64,000 bases of DNA, from the NCBI GenBank assembly GCA_964540105.1, contig CAZILL010000002.1, positions 310,001 to 374,000 of the forward strand, in the 5' to 3' direction. Positions 41,890 to 50,604 of the stretch are shown here, one piece after another. Numbering within the stretch: position 1 is the stretch's first letter; every line of letters starts with the position of its first letter. The notes below the pieces were generated by a model. The model was given only the letters and a program-made list of their open reading frames with translations, had not been told where the DNA came from and searched no databases. The translations under genes were made by a program, and so were the position numbers. The stretch comes from DATKJY01 sp964540105 (GTDB lineage Bacteria; Zixibacteria; MSB-5A5; GN15; FEB-12).

Positions 41890-43377
41890 CTACGGTTCCG
41901 GCTCTTCCAGCCTCGTCATCGTCTTGACATATACCTGATAGAGTGAATCGGCGCTTTTCGGGTCCTGCAATTTCTCGCGATAGATCGACGCCGCTGCAAT
42001 CGCTGACTTTTGACCGATATCAGTCTCCGGGAACTTGTCGAATATACTCGCCAACGTCGTGGCCGCTTCCCTCCATTCCCCTTTCTGTCGGTGTAACTCC
42101 GCGACAAACGTCAGCGCCATCGCCTCTTTCCGGGTTCCAGCCCCTTTCACTGCCGCCGCGTTATACTCCCGTCCGGCCCGTTCCCACATCTTGTCCGCTT
42201 CCAGCTGGCGCCCCTGTTTGACATATTGCTCCCGCAGGTAGAGCATTGTCGAAAACGCCTCCTCCGATGCCGAATAGTTCTCTACGAGGAACTCGTATTC
42301 CGATTCCGCCCGTTTCCAATTCCCCTCCTGTTCAAATGCCTTCGCCCTTGTCAGTTGTGCCAGTGGCGCCGAGGCATAGTATCCCGGATACTGCTTCTGC
42401 ATCTCCGCCAGCGTCTGGCGAGCGTCGGCGAATCTCTTCTGTTCCAGCAGCACGAGGCTCTTCTTGATCAGGAGTTCCGGACGATACAGCGTATCCCGCC
42501 CGCGAAGATCCCGTCCGATCGCGTCGTAACTCGCCAGCGCCTCATCATGCCGCCCGAGCTGTCCCGCCGAAATATCTGCGATCTTCAGCCGCGCCTGCAG
42601 CTCCACCGCACCGGTCGAATCAACCAGCTTGCCATAGGCTGCGATCGCTGCGTTCCAATCCCCCAAGTCCGAGTAGATTTTCGCCATCATGGCATGTGAT
42701 GTCAGGCCCAGCTTTGTGCCCGGAAACCGAGCGATCATATTTTCATAGTACGCTTGAGCCGCCCCCATGGCCACTTTCCCTCGCACGCTGTCGCCGATTC
42801 GCGCATACACCTGGTACAGATGCGCCGGCACATCGAACACGCCAAAGGCAACATTACCGTCCCGATCGATGGGCGGATCGAGCGCCTGCACGGCCCGATT
42901 ATATGCCTCGATCGCGCTGTCCAGTTTCCCCGCCGCCTGGCGCGCTTGTCCCAGCATCACATTCGCCGCCGCCACTTCATATTTCGCCAGCGGCACCCGC
43001 GCCAGCACGGTGCCAATGACTCCGGCGGCGCTGTCGGCGCGGCGTCCATTCATCATCAACTGCGAATAACGGACTGCAGCGTGATACGTCAGCGCGCTCA
43101 GCTCATCGAACGTAACCGAGTCAGCGCGTTGATCCACCGAATCCAGCGCGTGATAGCAGAACGTGAGCAGCTCCCCGTACGTCGTCCGGAGCCTGTTCAT
43201 CAATCCGGGATCATTCAATTCCGGCTTGATCTGCCCCCCTTTGACCAGTCTATCCGCTTCGTAGAAACGTCTCTCAGCTTCGTAGCGAAGACGGACTCCC
43301 TTATTATCAGAGCACCCCTGCCCGAAAATCACCAGCCCCAGCGCAATCCCTGCCAGAACCTTGAAGAACCTATGCAT
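41890..43377 (-). CDS. TPR-repeat lipoprotein
   Basis: A 495-residue protein. The ATG at 43377 follows AAGGAT and opens a lipoprotein signal (VLAGIALGLVIFGQGC, lipobox Cys near residue 22). The body is a long series of tetratricopeptide-type helix pairs, for example LGQARQAAGKLDSAIEAYNRA, split as AGKLDSAIEAYNRA, MAKIYSDLGDWNAAIAAYGK and AKAFEQEGNWKRAESEYEFL. It resembles outer-membrane-attached TPR scaffolds of the BamD/YbgF kind. It would be on the periplasmic side and hold partner proteins together. Its downstream gene encodes the cohesin-like secreted protein. Frame-open sequence upstream to 43446 is not part of the signal. Confidence 0.82.
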   Translation of the reverse strand: MHRFFKVLAGIALGLVIFGQGCSDNKGVRLRYEAERRFYEADRLVKGGQIKPELNDPGLMNRLRTTYGELLTFCYHALDSVDQRADSVTFDELSALTYHAAVRYSQLMMNGRRADSAAGVIGTVLARVPLAKYEVAAANVMLGQARQAAGKLDSAIEAYNRAVQALDPPIDRDGNVAFGVFDVPAHLYQVYARIGDSVRGKVAMGAAQAYYENMIARFPGTKLGLTSHAMMAKIYSDLGDWNAAIAAYGKLVDSTGAVELQARLKIADISAGQLGRHDEALASYDAIGRDLRGRDTLYRPELLIKKSLVLLEQKRFADARQTLAEMQKQYPGYYASAPLAQLTRAKAFEQEGNWKRAESEYEFLVENYSASEEAFSTMLYLREQYVKQGRQLEADKMWERAGREYNAAAVKGAGTRKEAMALTFVAELHRQKGEWREAATTLASIFDKFPETDIGQKSAIAAASIYREKLQDPKSADSLYQVYVKTMTRLEEPEP

Positions 43378-43604
43378 AGATATCCTTATCGGCGTCTTTC
43401 CGCGACTGTAAAGCCCGAAGATACCCGTATCCCCATTCCGAAACAAGCTTTATGTACACATCCCGCCCTGTTGGACACTCTCTACGAAAGTTAACCTCCC
43501 ACACTCCAGGACTAATTTCCGCCTTGTGCAGCGTCACACCCGTCTTTATGCTTTGACGACGCGGAGACGGACTTCCAGCTTGCGTACGACAAACAAGGAG
43601 ATTT

Positions 43605-44327
43605 ATGACGTTTGAGAATTCATATGGCAACGATGAACGGGCTGAGTCGTACGCGAGACTCGAGTTTACAGGGACATACTATCTGGCCTATCGCGACCTG
43701 CCGACTATCATCCGAAGACATGTGACCGGAAAGCGCGCGGTCGATTTTGGATGCGGCGCAGGCCGTTCAACGAGATTTCTTCGCGAACTGGGATTCGAGC
43801 CAATCGGGATTGACATATCGGAATCGATGATACACAAGGCGCGAACGCTCGATCCGGTTGGCGATTATCGCGTGGTTGCCAACGGTGAGTACAACAATGT
43901 CGGCCTCGGCTCCTACGACCTCGTGCTTTCTGTCTTCACGTTCGACAATATCCCCTCTTCGGAATTGCGTGCGAAATTGCTACAAAGGTTGAAAGAACTG
44001 CTGGTCGCACGCGGCACGATCGTTCTTCTTGACGCCACGCCGGAACTGTACGGAAGGGACTGGGTCTCTTTCACAACCAGCCACTTCCCGGAGAACAAGT
44101 CACCGCAAAGCGGTGACATCGTGAAGACAATAATCGAGGGGATCGGCGACCGCCGTCCGGTGGAAGATACGTTCTGGACCGATGCCGACTATCGAGCTTT
44201 GTTCAAGACCGCCGGACTTGAACTCATCGAAACCTATCGCCCGCTGGCTCGCCGCGAGGAATCGTACGATTGGGTAAACGAGACAACGATCGCGCCGTGG
44301 GTGATCTACGTACTGCAGCCGAACTGA
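43605..44327 (+). CDS. Class I SAM-dependent methyltransferase
   Basis: A 240-residue Rossmann methyltransferase. Motif I is AVDFGCGAGRST (near residue 45), motif II IGIDISESMIHKAR (near 68), and SYDLVLSVFTFDNIP (near 105) matches motif IV. Start ATG follows AAGGAG by a good spacing. It probably methylates a small molecule; the substrate is not evident. It is divergent from the TPR lipoprotein gene and is followed by a repeat-rich region. Confidence 0.85.
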   Translation: MTFENSYGNDERAESYARLEFTGTYYLAYRDLPTIIRRHVTGKRAVDFGCGAGRSTRFLRELGFEPIGIDISESMIHKARTLDPVGDYRVVANGEYNNVGLGSYDLVLSVFTFDNIPSSELRAKLLQRLKELLVARGTIVLLDATPELYGRDWVSFTTSHFPENKSPQSGDIVKTIIEGIGDRRPVEDTFWTDADYRALFKTAGLELIETYRPLARREESYDWVNETTIAPWVIYVLQPN

Positions 44328-44833
44328 CCACGGCTTTCTGGCCCACCATTCAGGGCCTGTTGAAGAAGCTTCGTAAAGTCACAAATGCCTCACGGTTTCC
44401 CCTTCTCCCCGCTGGGGAGAAGGTGCCCGAAGGGCGGTTGAGGGGGGGGGGCAACAAGCCATTTATGGTGGGTTTTCAAAGTTGGGTCACTTTCGCCCAA
44501 GTTCGATGGAACGCTAAAGAACCTCCCCTCACCCTTCGCTTCGCCCCACCCTCACGCTGTAGGCTCCCCATTCCCGCGTCGGGAAGGGGGTCGGGGGGTT
44601 AGGTTCGGGAAGACGCTTCGCGTCTATTAGCAGTGAGACCCGCCCGCCCATGCAAAGCGATACACCCTCACGCCGTAGGCTCCCCATTCCCGTGTCGGGA
44701 AGGGGGTCGGGGGGTTAGGTTTAGCAAGCTGCAATCCGCCTTTCGTGTGTCGGGGGGGTTAGGTTCACACAAATTCACCACCGTTCCACTGGTAATTTCC
44801 GCTCCCCGCCCTTTGTAAACGAAAGGAATTCTC
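44328..44833. repeat. REP-like repeat cluster before the phage module
   Basis: 506 bp with no gene. It holds a CCCCTTCTCCCC/GGGGAGAAGG palindrome with GCCCGAAGGGCGG (44398-44447) and two close copies of a module, CACGCYGTAGGCTCCCCATT followed by CCCGYGTCGGGAAGGGGGTC and GGGGGGTTAGGTT (near 44553-44603 and 44668-44722). A partial third end lies near 44749-44766. The same module ends each tandem unit at 29.5-29.95 kb. Confidence 0.8.
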
Positions 44834-46069
44834 ATGTCCTCCGAATCCGCACTCCGCACTGCCGCCCGCCTCAAAACGCCCGACCTCAAACCTCACACCA
44901 CTGCCGACAAACTCTCCGCCCTGCTCAAGTACTCCTCCGCCGACATCACCAGCGGACGTTACCGCCTCATGCTCTACCGTTTCCTCACCGATCACGTTCC
45001 GCTCATCAATGCCTGCGTCTGGACCTGGACCCGCCTCACCGCCGCCCCCGGCGAATTCAAACTCATCGACAACCCAACGTCGCAGGTCGCCAGCGCCGCG
45101 CGCAGACGTCTCGACGATCTCTCCGACCGTCTCTACACCAACACCCTCGGCAATCGCATCGGCCTGCACTCCCTTCTGCCGGAACTCTGCCTCAGCCTCT
45201 TTCGCGACGGTCTCTTCGGCGGGTTTCTTACCATCAAATCCGACGGCTCCGGCGTCGACCGTTTCATTGCCGTCGATGCCGTCAACATCGAACGCCATTC
45301 TTCCCCGCACGGTCCGCGCCTCTTTCTCGAAACCGCCCGCGAGCCGATCAATCTTGATCGCGCCGACTTCTACTATCTCGCCCTGACCAACAACCACGCC
45401 GAACCGCTCGGGCGTTCCATTCTGCAACCGATCCCCTTCGTCACCTACATCGAACAACAACTCGTCAGCGACATGCACCGCGCCAGCCACAACTCCGGCT
45501 TCCACCGCCTGCACGTCAAGATCACGCCCCCCGAGCGCATCACCGGCGAATCCGAAACCGCCTACACCCAGCGCATCAACAGTTACTTCGATGCCACCGT
45601 CAACATGATCCGCGCCTGCGATGTCGACGACAACCCGGTCACTTGGGACAACGTCCTGATCGAATACATCGGCCCCGGCAACTCGACCGGTGTCAACAGC
45701 AGTTGGTTCATCAATCACCGTGCCATGATCGAGGACATCTGCGCCGGAACCAATCTCGCCCCGTATCTGTTAGGCTATTCCTACGGCGCGACCACGACGT
45801 GGTCCGCCTTCAAATTCGATGTCGTCATGCGCCAGGTTCGCTCTGTTCAGGCTCAGATCGCGCACTTTCTCGAATGGATCGCCAACATCGATCTTGCGCT
45901 GGCTGGTCTCGACGTTCGCTGTCGATTCCTTTTCGACAACTCGTTCGCGTATCAGGCCACCGACCTGGCCTCGGTTCAATCTCAACGCGTCGACAGCCTG
46001 CTCAAACTGTATCAGGCCGGACTGGTCGATCAGGAGACCGCCGCTATCCAGGCACGAGGTCTGATCTGA
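44834..46069 (+). CDS. Phage portal protein
   Basis: A 411-residue protein of the phage portal class. The N-terminus has RYRLMLYRFLTDHVPLINACVWTWTRL, split as YRFLTDHVPLINACVWTWTRL minus ends. The middle has FLTIKSDGSG, NLDRADFYYLALTNNH, GRSILQPIPFVTYIEQQL, and the C-terminal half NLAPYLLGYSYGATTTW and QIAHFLEWIANIDLAL. Portals form the dodecameric ring through which DNA enters the capsid. The gene is first in the module, behind AAAGGAATTCTC, and its stop overlaps the start of terL. Portal before terminase is the reverse of the commonest order. Confidence 0.85.
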   Translation: MSSESALRTAARLKTPDLKPHTTADKLSALLKYSSADITSGRYRLMLYRFLTDHVPLINACVWTWTRLTAAPGEFKLIDNPTSQVASAARRRLDDLSDRLYTNTLGNRIGLHSLLPELCLSLFRDGLFGGFLTIKSDGSGVDRFIAVDAVNIERHSSPHGPRLFLETAREPINLDRADFYYLALTNNHAEPLGRSILQPIPFVTYIEQQLVSDMHRASHNSGFHRLHVKITPPERITGESETAYTQRINSYFDATVNMIRACDVDDNPVTWDNVLIEYIGPGNSTGVNSSWFINHRAMIEDICAGTNLAPYLLGYSYGATTTWSAFKFDVVMRQVRSVQAQIAHFLEWIANIDLALAGLDVRCRFLFDNSFAYQATDLASVQSQRVDSLLKLYQAGLVDQETAAIQARGLI

Positions 46070-47391
46070 ACCAGCAGCTTCACGACGACTGGCGTCGTGC
46101 CTTTGCCGATCCCGCCTTCTTCTGCGAACACTCGCTCGGCATCACCCTGCATCCGGGCCAGAAACTCTGGCTCGAGCGCTCGCAGTCTCGCGAGAACATT
46201 CTGGTCACAGGAAACCGCTGGGGAAAATCGTTCGTCGCCGCCATCAAACTTCTGCATCGTGCCCTCTTTCGAACCCGCCCGCTCAAGTTCGATCATGCCG
46301 GACGCTATCGCGCGGTCGTGGCCTCGATCACTCAGGATCAGGCGAACCTCGTTTTCAACCATCTCCTGCGGATCATCCATCAGTCCGGCTGGATAGAAAC
46401 GCTCGTCGAGAAAGTCACCCGCGATCCGTATCCGCAACTTCGCCTCGGCAACGGCGCCACCATCGAAGCCCGCACCACCCAGAACCGCGGCGAGTATCTG
46501 CTCGGCAACGACTACGACCTCTTCATCTTCGACGAAGCCGCCTTCGAGCCGTTCCCCGAGTATCTCGTCGAGGAAATCATCACCATGCGTCTGGCCGACC
46601 GCGAGGGAACCCTCGATCTCGTCTCGACTCCCAACGGCAAGAACTGGCTGGCGCGTCGTGTACGCGAAATCCTCGAATCCAAACGCCCCGGCTATGTCCA
46701 GACCGGCGACAGCCGCGAAAATATCCACATCTCGCGCGAGTTTCTCGACGAGCGCGTCCGCTACTTCTCCGACAGTCGCCTCAAACAAAACATCATGGGA
46801 CAATTCGTCGACTCAGGCGGGGAAATTCTCTCCTCAGCCTATGTCGACGCCGCTCTTCGCCGTCATTCGCAAGATCTCTCCGACGCAGTCGGTCGGCGTT
46901 ATCTCACCGGATGGGATTTGGCGCGCAAACGCACCGCCACGGTCGGCGTCACTGTCGAACTGATCGGTGACCTGGCCCGCGTCGTCGCGCTCGAACGATT
47001 CCGCTTTCTCGATTGGGCCGTGATAATTGAGAAGATCAAGAAGCACCAGCTGCAATATCCGGGTCAATTGATTGTCGACGCCACCGGCTTGGGTGATGTC
47101 GTCGTCGAACAGCTCGCCGAGTATCACCCGCTCAAAGTCATCTTCACGTCCGCTGTCAAAGCCGAACTGCTGACCAACGTCGAACTCATGCACGCCCGCG
47201 GCTTGATATCGTATCCGCGCGTACAGCTTCCCGATGGTCCGGGCAGAGTCTGGTCGTTTGAAGATGAACTCCGTCAGGCTCGCTGGGACGACAACAACGA
47301 ACAGGACTCCCTCATGGCCCTCGCCTTATCCCTCTACCCCCTCCGCCGCCCTCCCGCGATTGCAATCCCCCCACGCCTCTCAATTTTATAA
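46066..47391 (+). CDS. Phage terminase large subunit (probable CTG start)
   Basis: About 441 residues. The ATPase domain has Walker A GNRWGKS (residues 49-55) and Walker B LFIFDEAAF (near 152-160), with the coupling motif LVSTPNG. The nuclease domain shows Asp in TGWDLARKRTA (near 284), DATGLGD (near 340) and an acidic helix, DNNEQDSLMALALS, near the end. It pumps DNA into the procapsid and cuts it. The frame is open far upstream to 45643, but that part lies inside the portal gene and has no terminase similarity. No ATG, GTG or TTG exists close to the domain start. CTG at 46066, five bases after GAGGT and overlapping the portal stop, is the best start. Confidence 0.85.
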   Translation: MNQQLHDDWRRAFADPAFFCEHSLGITLHPGQKLWLERSQSRENILVTGNRWGKSFVAAIKLLHRALFRTRPLKFDHAGRYRAVVASITQDQANLVFNHLLRIIHQSGWIETLVEKVTRDPYPQLRLGNGATIEARTTQNRGEYLLGNDYDLFIFDEAAFEPFPEYLVEEIITMRLADREGTLDLVSTPNGKNWLARRVREILESKRPGYVQTGDSRENIHISREFLDERVRYFSDSRLKQNIMGQFVDSGGEILSSAYVDAALRRHSQDLSDAVGRRYLTGWDLARKRTATVGVTVELIGDLARVVALERFRFLDWAVIIEKIKKHQLQYPGQLIVDATGLGDVVVEQLAEYHPLKVIFTSAVKAELLTNVELMHARGLISYPRVQLPDGPGRVWSFEDELRQARWDDNNEQDSLMALALSLYPLRRPPAIAIPPRLSIL

Positions 47392-47420
47392 CACGCCGCT
47401 GAATCAAGGTCGCAAAAGTC

Positions 47421-47463
47421 TTGACGTAGACCTCGTTCTCTATTACATTGTAAGTGAACTTAC
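47421..47463 (+). promoter_or_regulatory. Promoter with palindromic operator candidate
   Basis: TTGACG (47421-47426) and TACATT (47444-47449) are 17 bp apart. Directly after the -10, a perfect palindrome GTAAGT-GA-ACTTAC (47450-47463) covers the expected start of transcription. A repressor bound there would block the FISUMP gene at 47488. Confidence 0.55.
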
Positions 47464-47487
47464 TCGTTACGACTTAAGGGAGGTCTG

Positions 47488-48387
47488 ATGTCAAAGCGTT
47501 CAATTCTGTTATTCGTTCTCGCCTTCATCACTCTGATCATTATCACTTACCAGACATTTGCCGCTTGTTGTGTCGGCACAACAGGTAATGTCGACGGTTC
47601 GGTTGATGGCGTAGCTGACATTTCAGACGTTTTCGCGATTGTGGATTTGTTGAGCGCAAATTTTCCACTCTCCACTTGTGTAGATGAGAACGATGTCAAC
47701 AAGGATGGGACGATTGATGTTTCCGACCTTTTTGCAATCATCGATTACCTTAGTGGTGCAACTCCATTGCCGCCGTGCCCCACAGTGACAGACATAGATG
47801 GTAACGTTTACCAAACCGTGACTATTGGCACACAGGTCTGGATGGCCGAAAATCTGAGAGTGACACACTATCGTAATGGTGACCCCATTTTCAATGTGAC
47901 CGATCAAGCTACTTGGACTGGTCTTACTGCGGGAGCCTATTGCGACTATGATAATGATACAGGTAACGTCGCCCTGTATGGTAGATTATATAATTGGGCT
48001 GCTGTGCTGGACGGCCGTAAGATAGCACCATCAGGTTGGCACGTACCAAATTATGCTGAGTGGCTGACGTTGGTAAGTTTCCTCGGTCCTGATGCTGGTG
48101 GCAAAATGAAAGAAAGTGGAACCACACATTGGTTGAGCCCCAACGTTGGTGCCACCAATGAAAGCGGCTTCTCCGGACTACCAAGCGGCTACCGTCTGAA
48201 TGGGGGTGGTACTACTGCAGGATACAGCCACATGGGTGAGATCGCCTACTTCTGGTCATCTACGGAGTACGATGTTGACATGACAGCCGCATGGTTTGCG
48301 GGTCTTTTGAACTTCGCTTCCTGGTTATCTACGGGAGGCGCCCAAAACAAGGCATCCGGTTTTTCGATTCGCTGCGTGAAGGACTGA
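47488..48387 (+). CDS. Secreted dockerin-like plus FISUMP-domain protein
   Basis: A 299-residue protein behind a strong GGGAGGT site. Residues 1-24 are a signal peptide. Then CCVGTTGNVDG leads into two EF-hand-like dockerin segments (VADISDVFAIVDLLS and DGTIDVSDLFAIIDYLS, residues about 38-85). From about 95 to the end is a domain with VYQTVTIGTQVWMAENLRVT, split as TIGTQVWMAENL, then YNWAAV, GWHVPNYAEWLTLVSFLG, ESGFSGLPSGYR, YFWSSTEY and IRCVKD. This is the Fibrobacter succinogenes major paralogous domain. It is probably a surface or secreted protein. It lies between terL and the protease gene, has visibly lower GC than its neighbours and its own promoter, so it looks like an insertion. Confidence 0.85.
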   Translation: MSKRSILLFVLAFITLIIITYQTFAACCVGTTGNVDGSVDGVADISDVFAIVDLLSANFPLSTCVDENDVNKDGTIDVSDLFAIIDYLSGATPLPPCPTVTDIDGNVYQTVTIGTQVWMAENLRVTHYRNGDPIFNVTDQATWTGLTAGAYCDYDNDTGNVALYGRLYNWAAVLDGRKIAPSGWHVPNYAEWLTLVSFLGPDAGGKMKESGTTHWLSPNVGATNESGFSGLPSGYRLNGGGTTAGYSHMGEIAYFWSSTEYDVDMTAAWFAGLLNFASWLSTGGAQNKASGFSIRCVKD

Positions 48388-48658
48388 TCGACGGCGCTCA
48401 ATTTCCTTTCCTTTTCACTTCTCACGCGTGGAACAAGACTCCCCTCTCCCACTGGGAGAGGGTGGCGCGAAGCGGCGGGAGAGGTGGCCTTGCCCACCCC
48501 AGCTTCGACCGATGCGAACCGACGCTCGCGAAGCGATCTGGTGCAGGCTCGCCTGCCGCGAAGCGACGGGAGAGGTCGGTTCCCCCCCCAAACAAAAGCC
48601 TCTTGAGGGAAGGTGTCTCAAGAGGCTGGGGAAGGGAGGAGGGTTGGGGGTTCTATCT
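48388..48658. repeat. REP-like palindrome in intergenic region
   Basis: No gene. CCCCTCTCCC-ACT-GGGAGAGGG with GGCGCGAAGCGGCGGGAGAGG (48438-48484) is another member of the REP-like family; a second GCCGCGAAGCGACGGGAGAGGT half follows near 48555. A terminator (48598-48626) lies at the right end. Confidence 0.75.
48598..48626 (-). terminator. Intrinsic terminator of the PEP-CTERM gene
   Basis: GCCTCTTGAG (48598-48607) pairs perfectly with CTCAAGAGGC (48617-48626). On the minus strand the stem is followed by TTTTGTTTGG. Confidence 0.8.
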
Positions 48659-49024
48659 CTATTTTTTTCTCAATCGACTCGCAAATCCTGCGCTTAATCC
48701 ACTCGCCAAAAGTATCAGCGTCGACGGCTCCGGCACCGGGTTCTGATTTCCGTTACCGCAGTCTCCGCCGTTATCGCCACCGCGATCTCCGTCATACGGC
48801 GGAATCGTCGGGGGGTCATATCGCGGGTTACTGCCGCAGTCCGGCGATGAATCACCACTACCATAATTGCAGCCGGAAGAATGATTGTAGGTCGAGCCCG
48901 ATGGATACGACGGAAGCACCACGCCGTTCACCTCGTCCCAGGTCACTCCCAGAACTACGATAAACAGGACTCCCGCGAGTATCCACTTGAAGGGCGGGTT
49001 CTGCTTCTGTTCGTAAACTTTCAT
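48659..49024 (-). CDS. PEP-CTERM sorting-signal protein
   Basis: A 121-residue protein on the opposite strand to the phage genes. ATG at 49024 starts a short basic N-terminus and a hydrophobic signal anchor (WILAGVLFIVVLGVTW). The middle is low-complexity, rich in Gly, Ser, Asn, Asp and Pro. It ends NPVPEPSTLILLASGLSAGF followed by a basic RLRKK, a textbook PEP-CTERM signal (VPEPST, helix, basic tail) recognised by an exosortase. No exosortase is in the window, so one is expected elsewhere. Such proteins are usually linked to biofilm matrix. It is a foreign passenger inside the phage module. Confidence 0.82.
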   Translation of the reverse strand: MKVYEQKQNPPFKWILAGVLFIVVLGVTWDEVNGVVLPSYPSGSTYNHSSGCNYGSGDSSPDCGSNPRYDPPTIPPYDGDRGGDNGGDCGNGNQNPVPEPSTLILLASGLSAGFASRLRKK

Positions 49025-49288
49025 CCTATGCCTTTCGTTGTGACTCGCTGTCTGTCCATACAAGCAGATGATTGAGCAACAACCGTGCCCCTCCCTGCAC
49101 ACCCCATCCCGCCCGAGCAGCAAGCGCTTATCGATCATCATCTAACCCGAAATGATATGGGCGCCATCCCACACTTTTCATTCTCCCCTCACGCAAGAAC
49201 CTGCACAAAAATGGAGTTGATCTGCTGGTGTTTCTGTTTCCGCTCCCCTTTGTAGATGACTGAACCTGCGCTCACCACGGAGGTACCT

Positions 49289-50290
49289 ATGACCACGCGA
49301 CCGGGGCGGATCACCGCGCACCTCGCCGAAACCGCCGACGACCAAATCTCGCCCGATCTCATTGAACTGATCAATCAGAACATTCACCCTCCTACGCCCC
49401 TGGATCAAGCCGACATCCACGTCCGCGTCATGTATATCGCGTCCGATCAGGTCAACAGTTTCGGCGGTCGTTTCCCCGCCGCTGAACTCGAGCATCTGGC
49501 CGAACTCCTCATCGATTCCCCTGTCCTCGTCGGCCATCGCAAGGATCAGCTCCCCATCGCCCGCACCTTCCACGCCGCCCCGGTCCAGCGCAACAGCCAA
49601 AGCTGGGTCAAAAGCTACTTCTTCTGGCTAAAGAGCGCCGACGGCGCCGAGAGTCTCAAAGAGAACATCGACGGTGGTATCTACAAAGAGTGCTCCATCG
49701 GCTTCACCTTCTCGTTTCCAAAATGCTCCGCTTGCGGCGACGATATCCGCTCCTGCCCTCATACGCCGCTGCAAACTTACCCCGAAACCGGCGGCCTCCC
49801 CTGCTACTTCGATTATTGCCAGATCGAGAAAGTCCTCGAAACCTCACTCGTCTATCGCGGCGCAACCCCCGACACCTCGGTCGGCAGCGACCTCATGCTC
49901 ACCAAGGATCTCCCAATCATCCCTACCGCCGATCTGCCCGAATACACTCTCTGCATCGACTCTGCCGCCGGCGCCGCTTGTTTCCGTCTCACCACTAGGA
50001 CCTCCCATTCCTATTTTGAACTCCGCCAGTTCAACCTCAATCGCTTCCTCGCCGGCTGTCGCTTCATCGCCGATCGCATCCCCGACAGCAAGCCCGATCG
50101 ATCCTCAAACCGCGAAACCGTTCTCATGTCCGGTGTCGCAACCAGAGCGCAGATCACTCCCGATAGCTATCGCCTTCACCTGCCCGATCACAACCGCCGT
50201 CCGCTGATCATCCGCCCGATCCGGCACCGGGGAGAGGATCGCTTCCTGTTCTATCTCTCCCGATCATCAGGCGAGGGTCCTCACTCATGA
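49289..50290 (+). CDS. Putative phage prohead protease or capsid scaffold
   Basis: A 333-residue protein. ATG at 49289 follows GGAGGT by four bases; an upstream in-frame ATG at 49256 lacks a good site. It contains FPAAELEHLAELLIDSPVLVGHRKDQLPIA, split as EHLAELLIDSPVLVGHRK, a candidate catalytic His, then KECSIGFTFSFPKCSACGDD and two further Cys (C-x2-C and CPH), which may form a zinc site. The LxGHx6LPIxR and SIGF segments resemble prohead-protease and scaffold-protease fusions that cleave capsid precursors. Position between terminase and capsid genes supports this. The catalytic Ser is not certain. It overlaps the next gene by ATGA. Confidence 0.6.
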   Translation: MTTRPGRITAHLAETADDQISPDLIELINQNIHPPTPLDQADIHVRVMYIASDQVNSFGGRFPAAELEHLAELLIDSPVLVGHRKDQLPIARTFHAAPVQRNSQSWVKSYFFWLKSADGAESLKENIDGGIYKECSIGFTFSFPKCSACGDDIRSCPHTPLQTYPETGGLPCYFDYCQIEKVLETSLVYRGATPDTSVGSDLMLTKDLPIIPTADLPEYTLCIDSAAGAACFRLTTRTSHSYFELRQFNLNRFLAGCRFIADRIPDSKPDRSSNRETVLMSGVATRAQITPDSYRLHLPDHNRRPLIIRPIRHRGEDRFLFYLSRSSGEGPHS

Positions 50291-50604
50291 AGCCGACGTT
50301 CCCCCCTCAGAATCCATCGCTGAAACTGACCAGCTTCATCATCCATCTGCTGACCGTCGCGCTCAGCATGGCCGCGGCTTACTTCATGACCATTCAGTCT
50401 TTGAAGATCGACCTGAATGCCAAAGCCGAAACTGAGGTCGTTAGCATGCTCGACAAGAAACTCTCCAGCCTCGAGCTCCTGCTCAAAGAAAGCGTGGTCA
50501 CCAAGGAGCAGTTCTATCAATTCTCACGCGAGATCGACCGCCGCCTCGCCCGCATCGAATATCACCTCACCGGAGAATCAGGAGAACACCGTGGAGAAAA
50601 ATAG
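50287..50604 (+). CDS. Small phage membrane protein (105 aa)
   Basis: No family recognised. Residues about 11-30 (LTSFIIHLLTVALSMAAAYF) form one membrane helix. The rest is a charged helix, LDKKLSSLELLLKES, then YQFSREIDRRLARIEYHL, likely a coiled coil. Start ATG overlaps the previous stop. The shape fits spanin, holin-accessory or scaffold-like small phage proteins, but none is proven. It overlaps the next gene by 14 bases in another frame. Confidence 0.6.
   Translation: MKPTFPPQNPSLKLTSFIIHLLTVALSMAAAYFMTIQSLKIDLNAKAETEVVSMLDKKLSSLELLLKESVVTKEQFYQFSREIDRRLARIEYHLTGESGEHRGEK

Noticed and set aside
44765..45718. Long minus-strand frame opposite the portal gene
   Set aside because: The translation is a Gly/Val/Asp-rich antisense product of a high-GC coding strand, with no ribosome site or family match.
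45643..46065. Upstream extension of the terminase reading frame
   Set aside because: It runs inside the portal gene in another frame and its translation has the Arg/Ser-rich look of a shadow. Terminase similarity begins only after 46066.
48291..48746. Plus-strand frame after the FISUMP gene
   Set aside because: It runs through a REP-like palindrome and a terminator and is antisense to the PEP-CTERM gene end.
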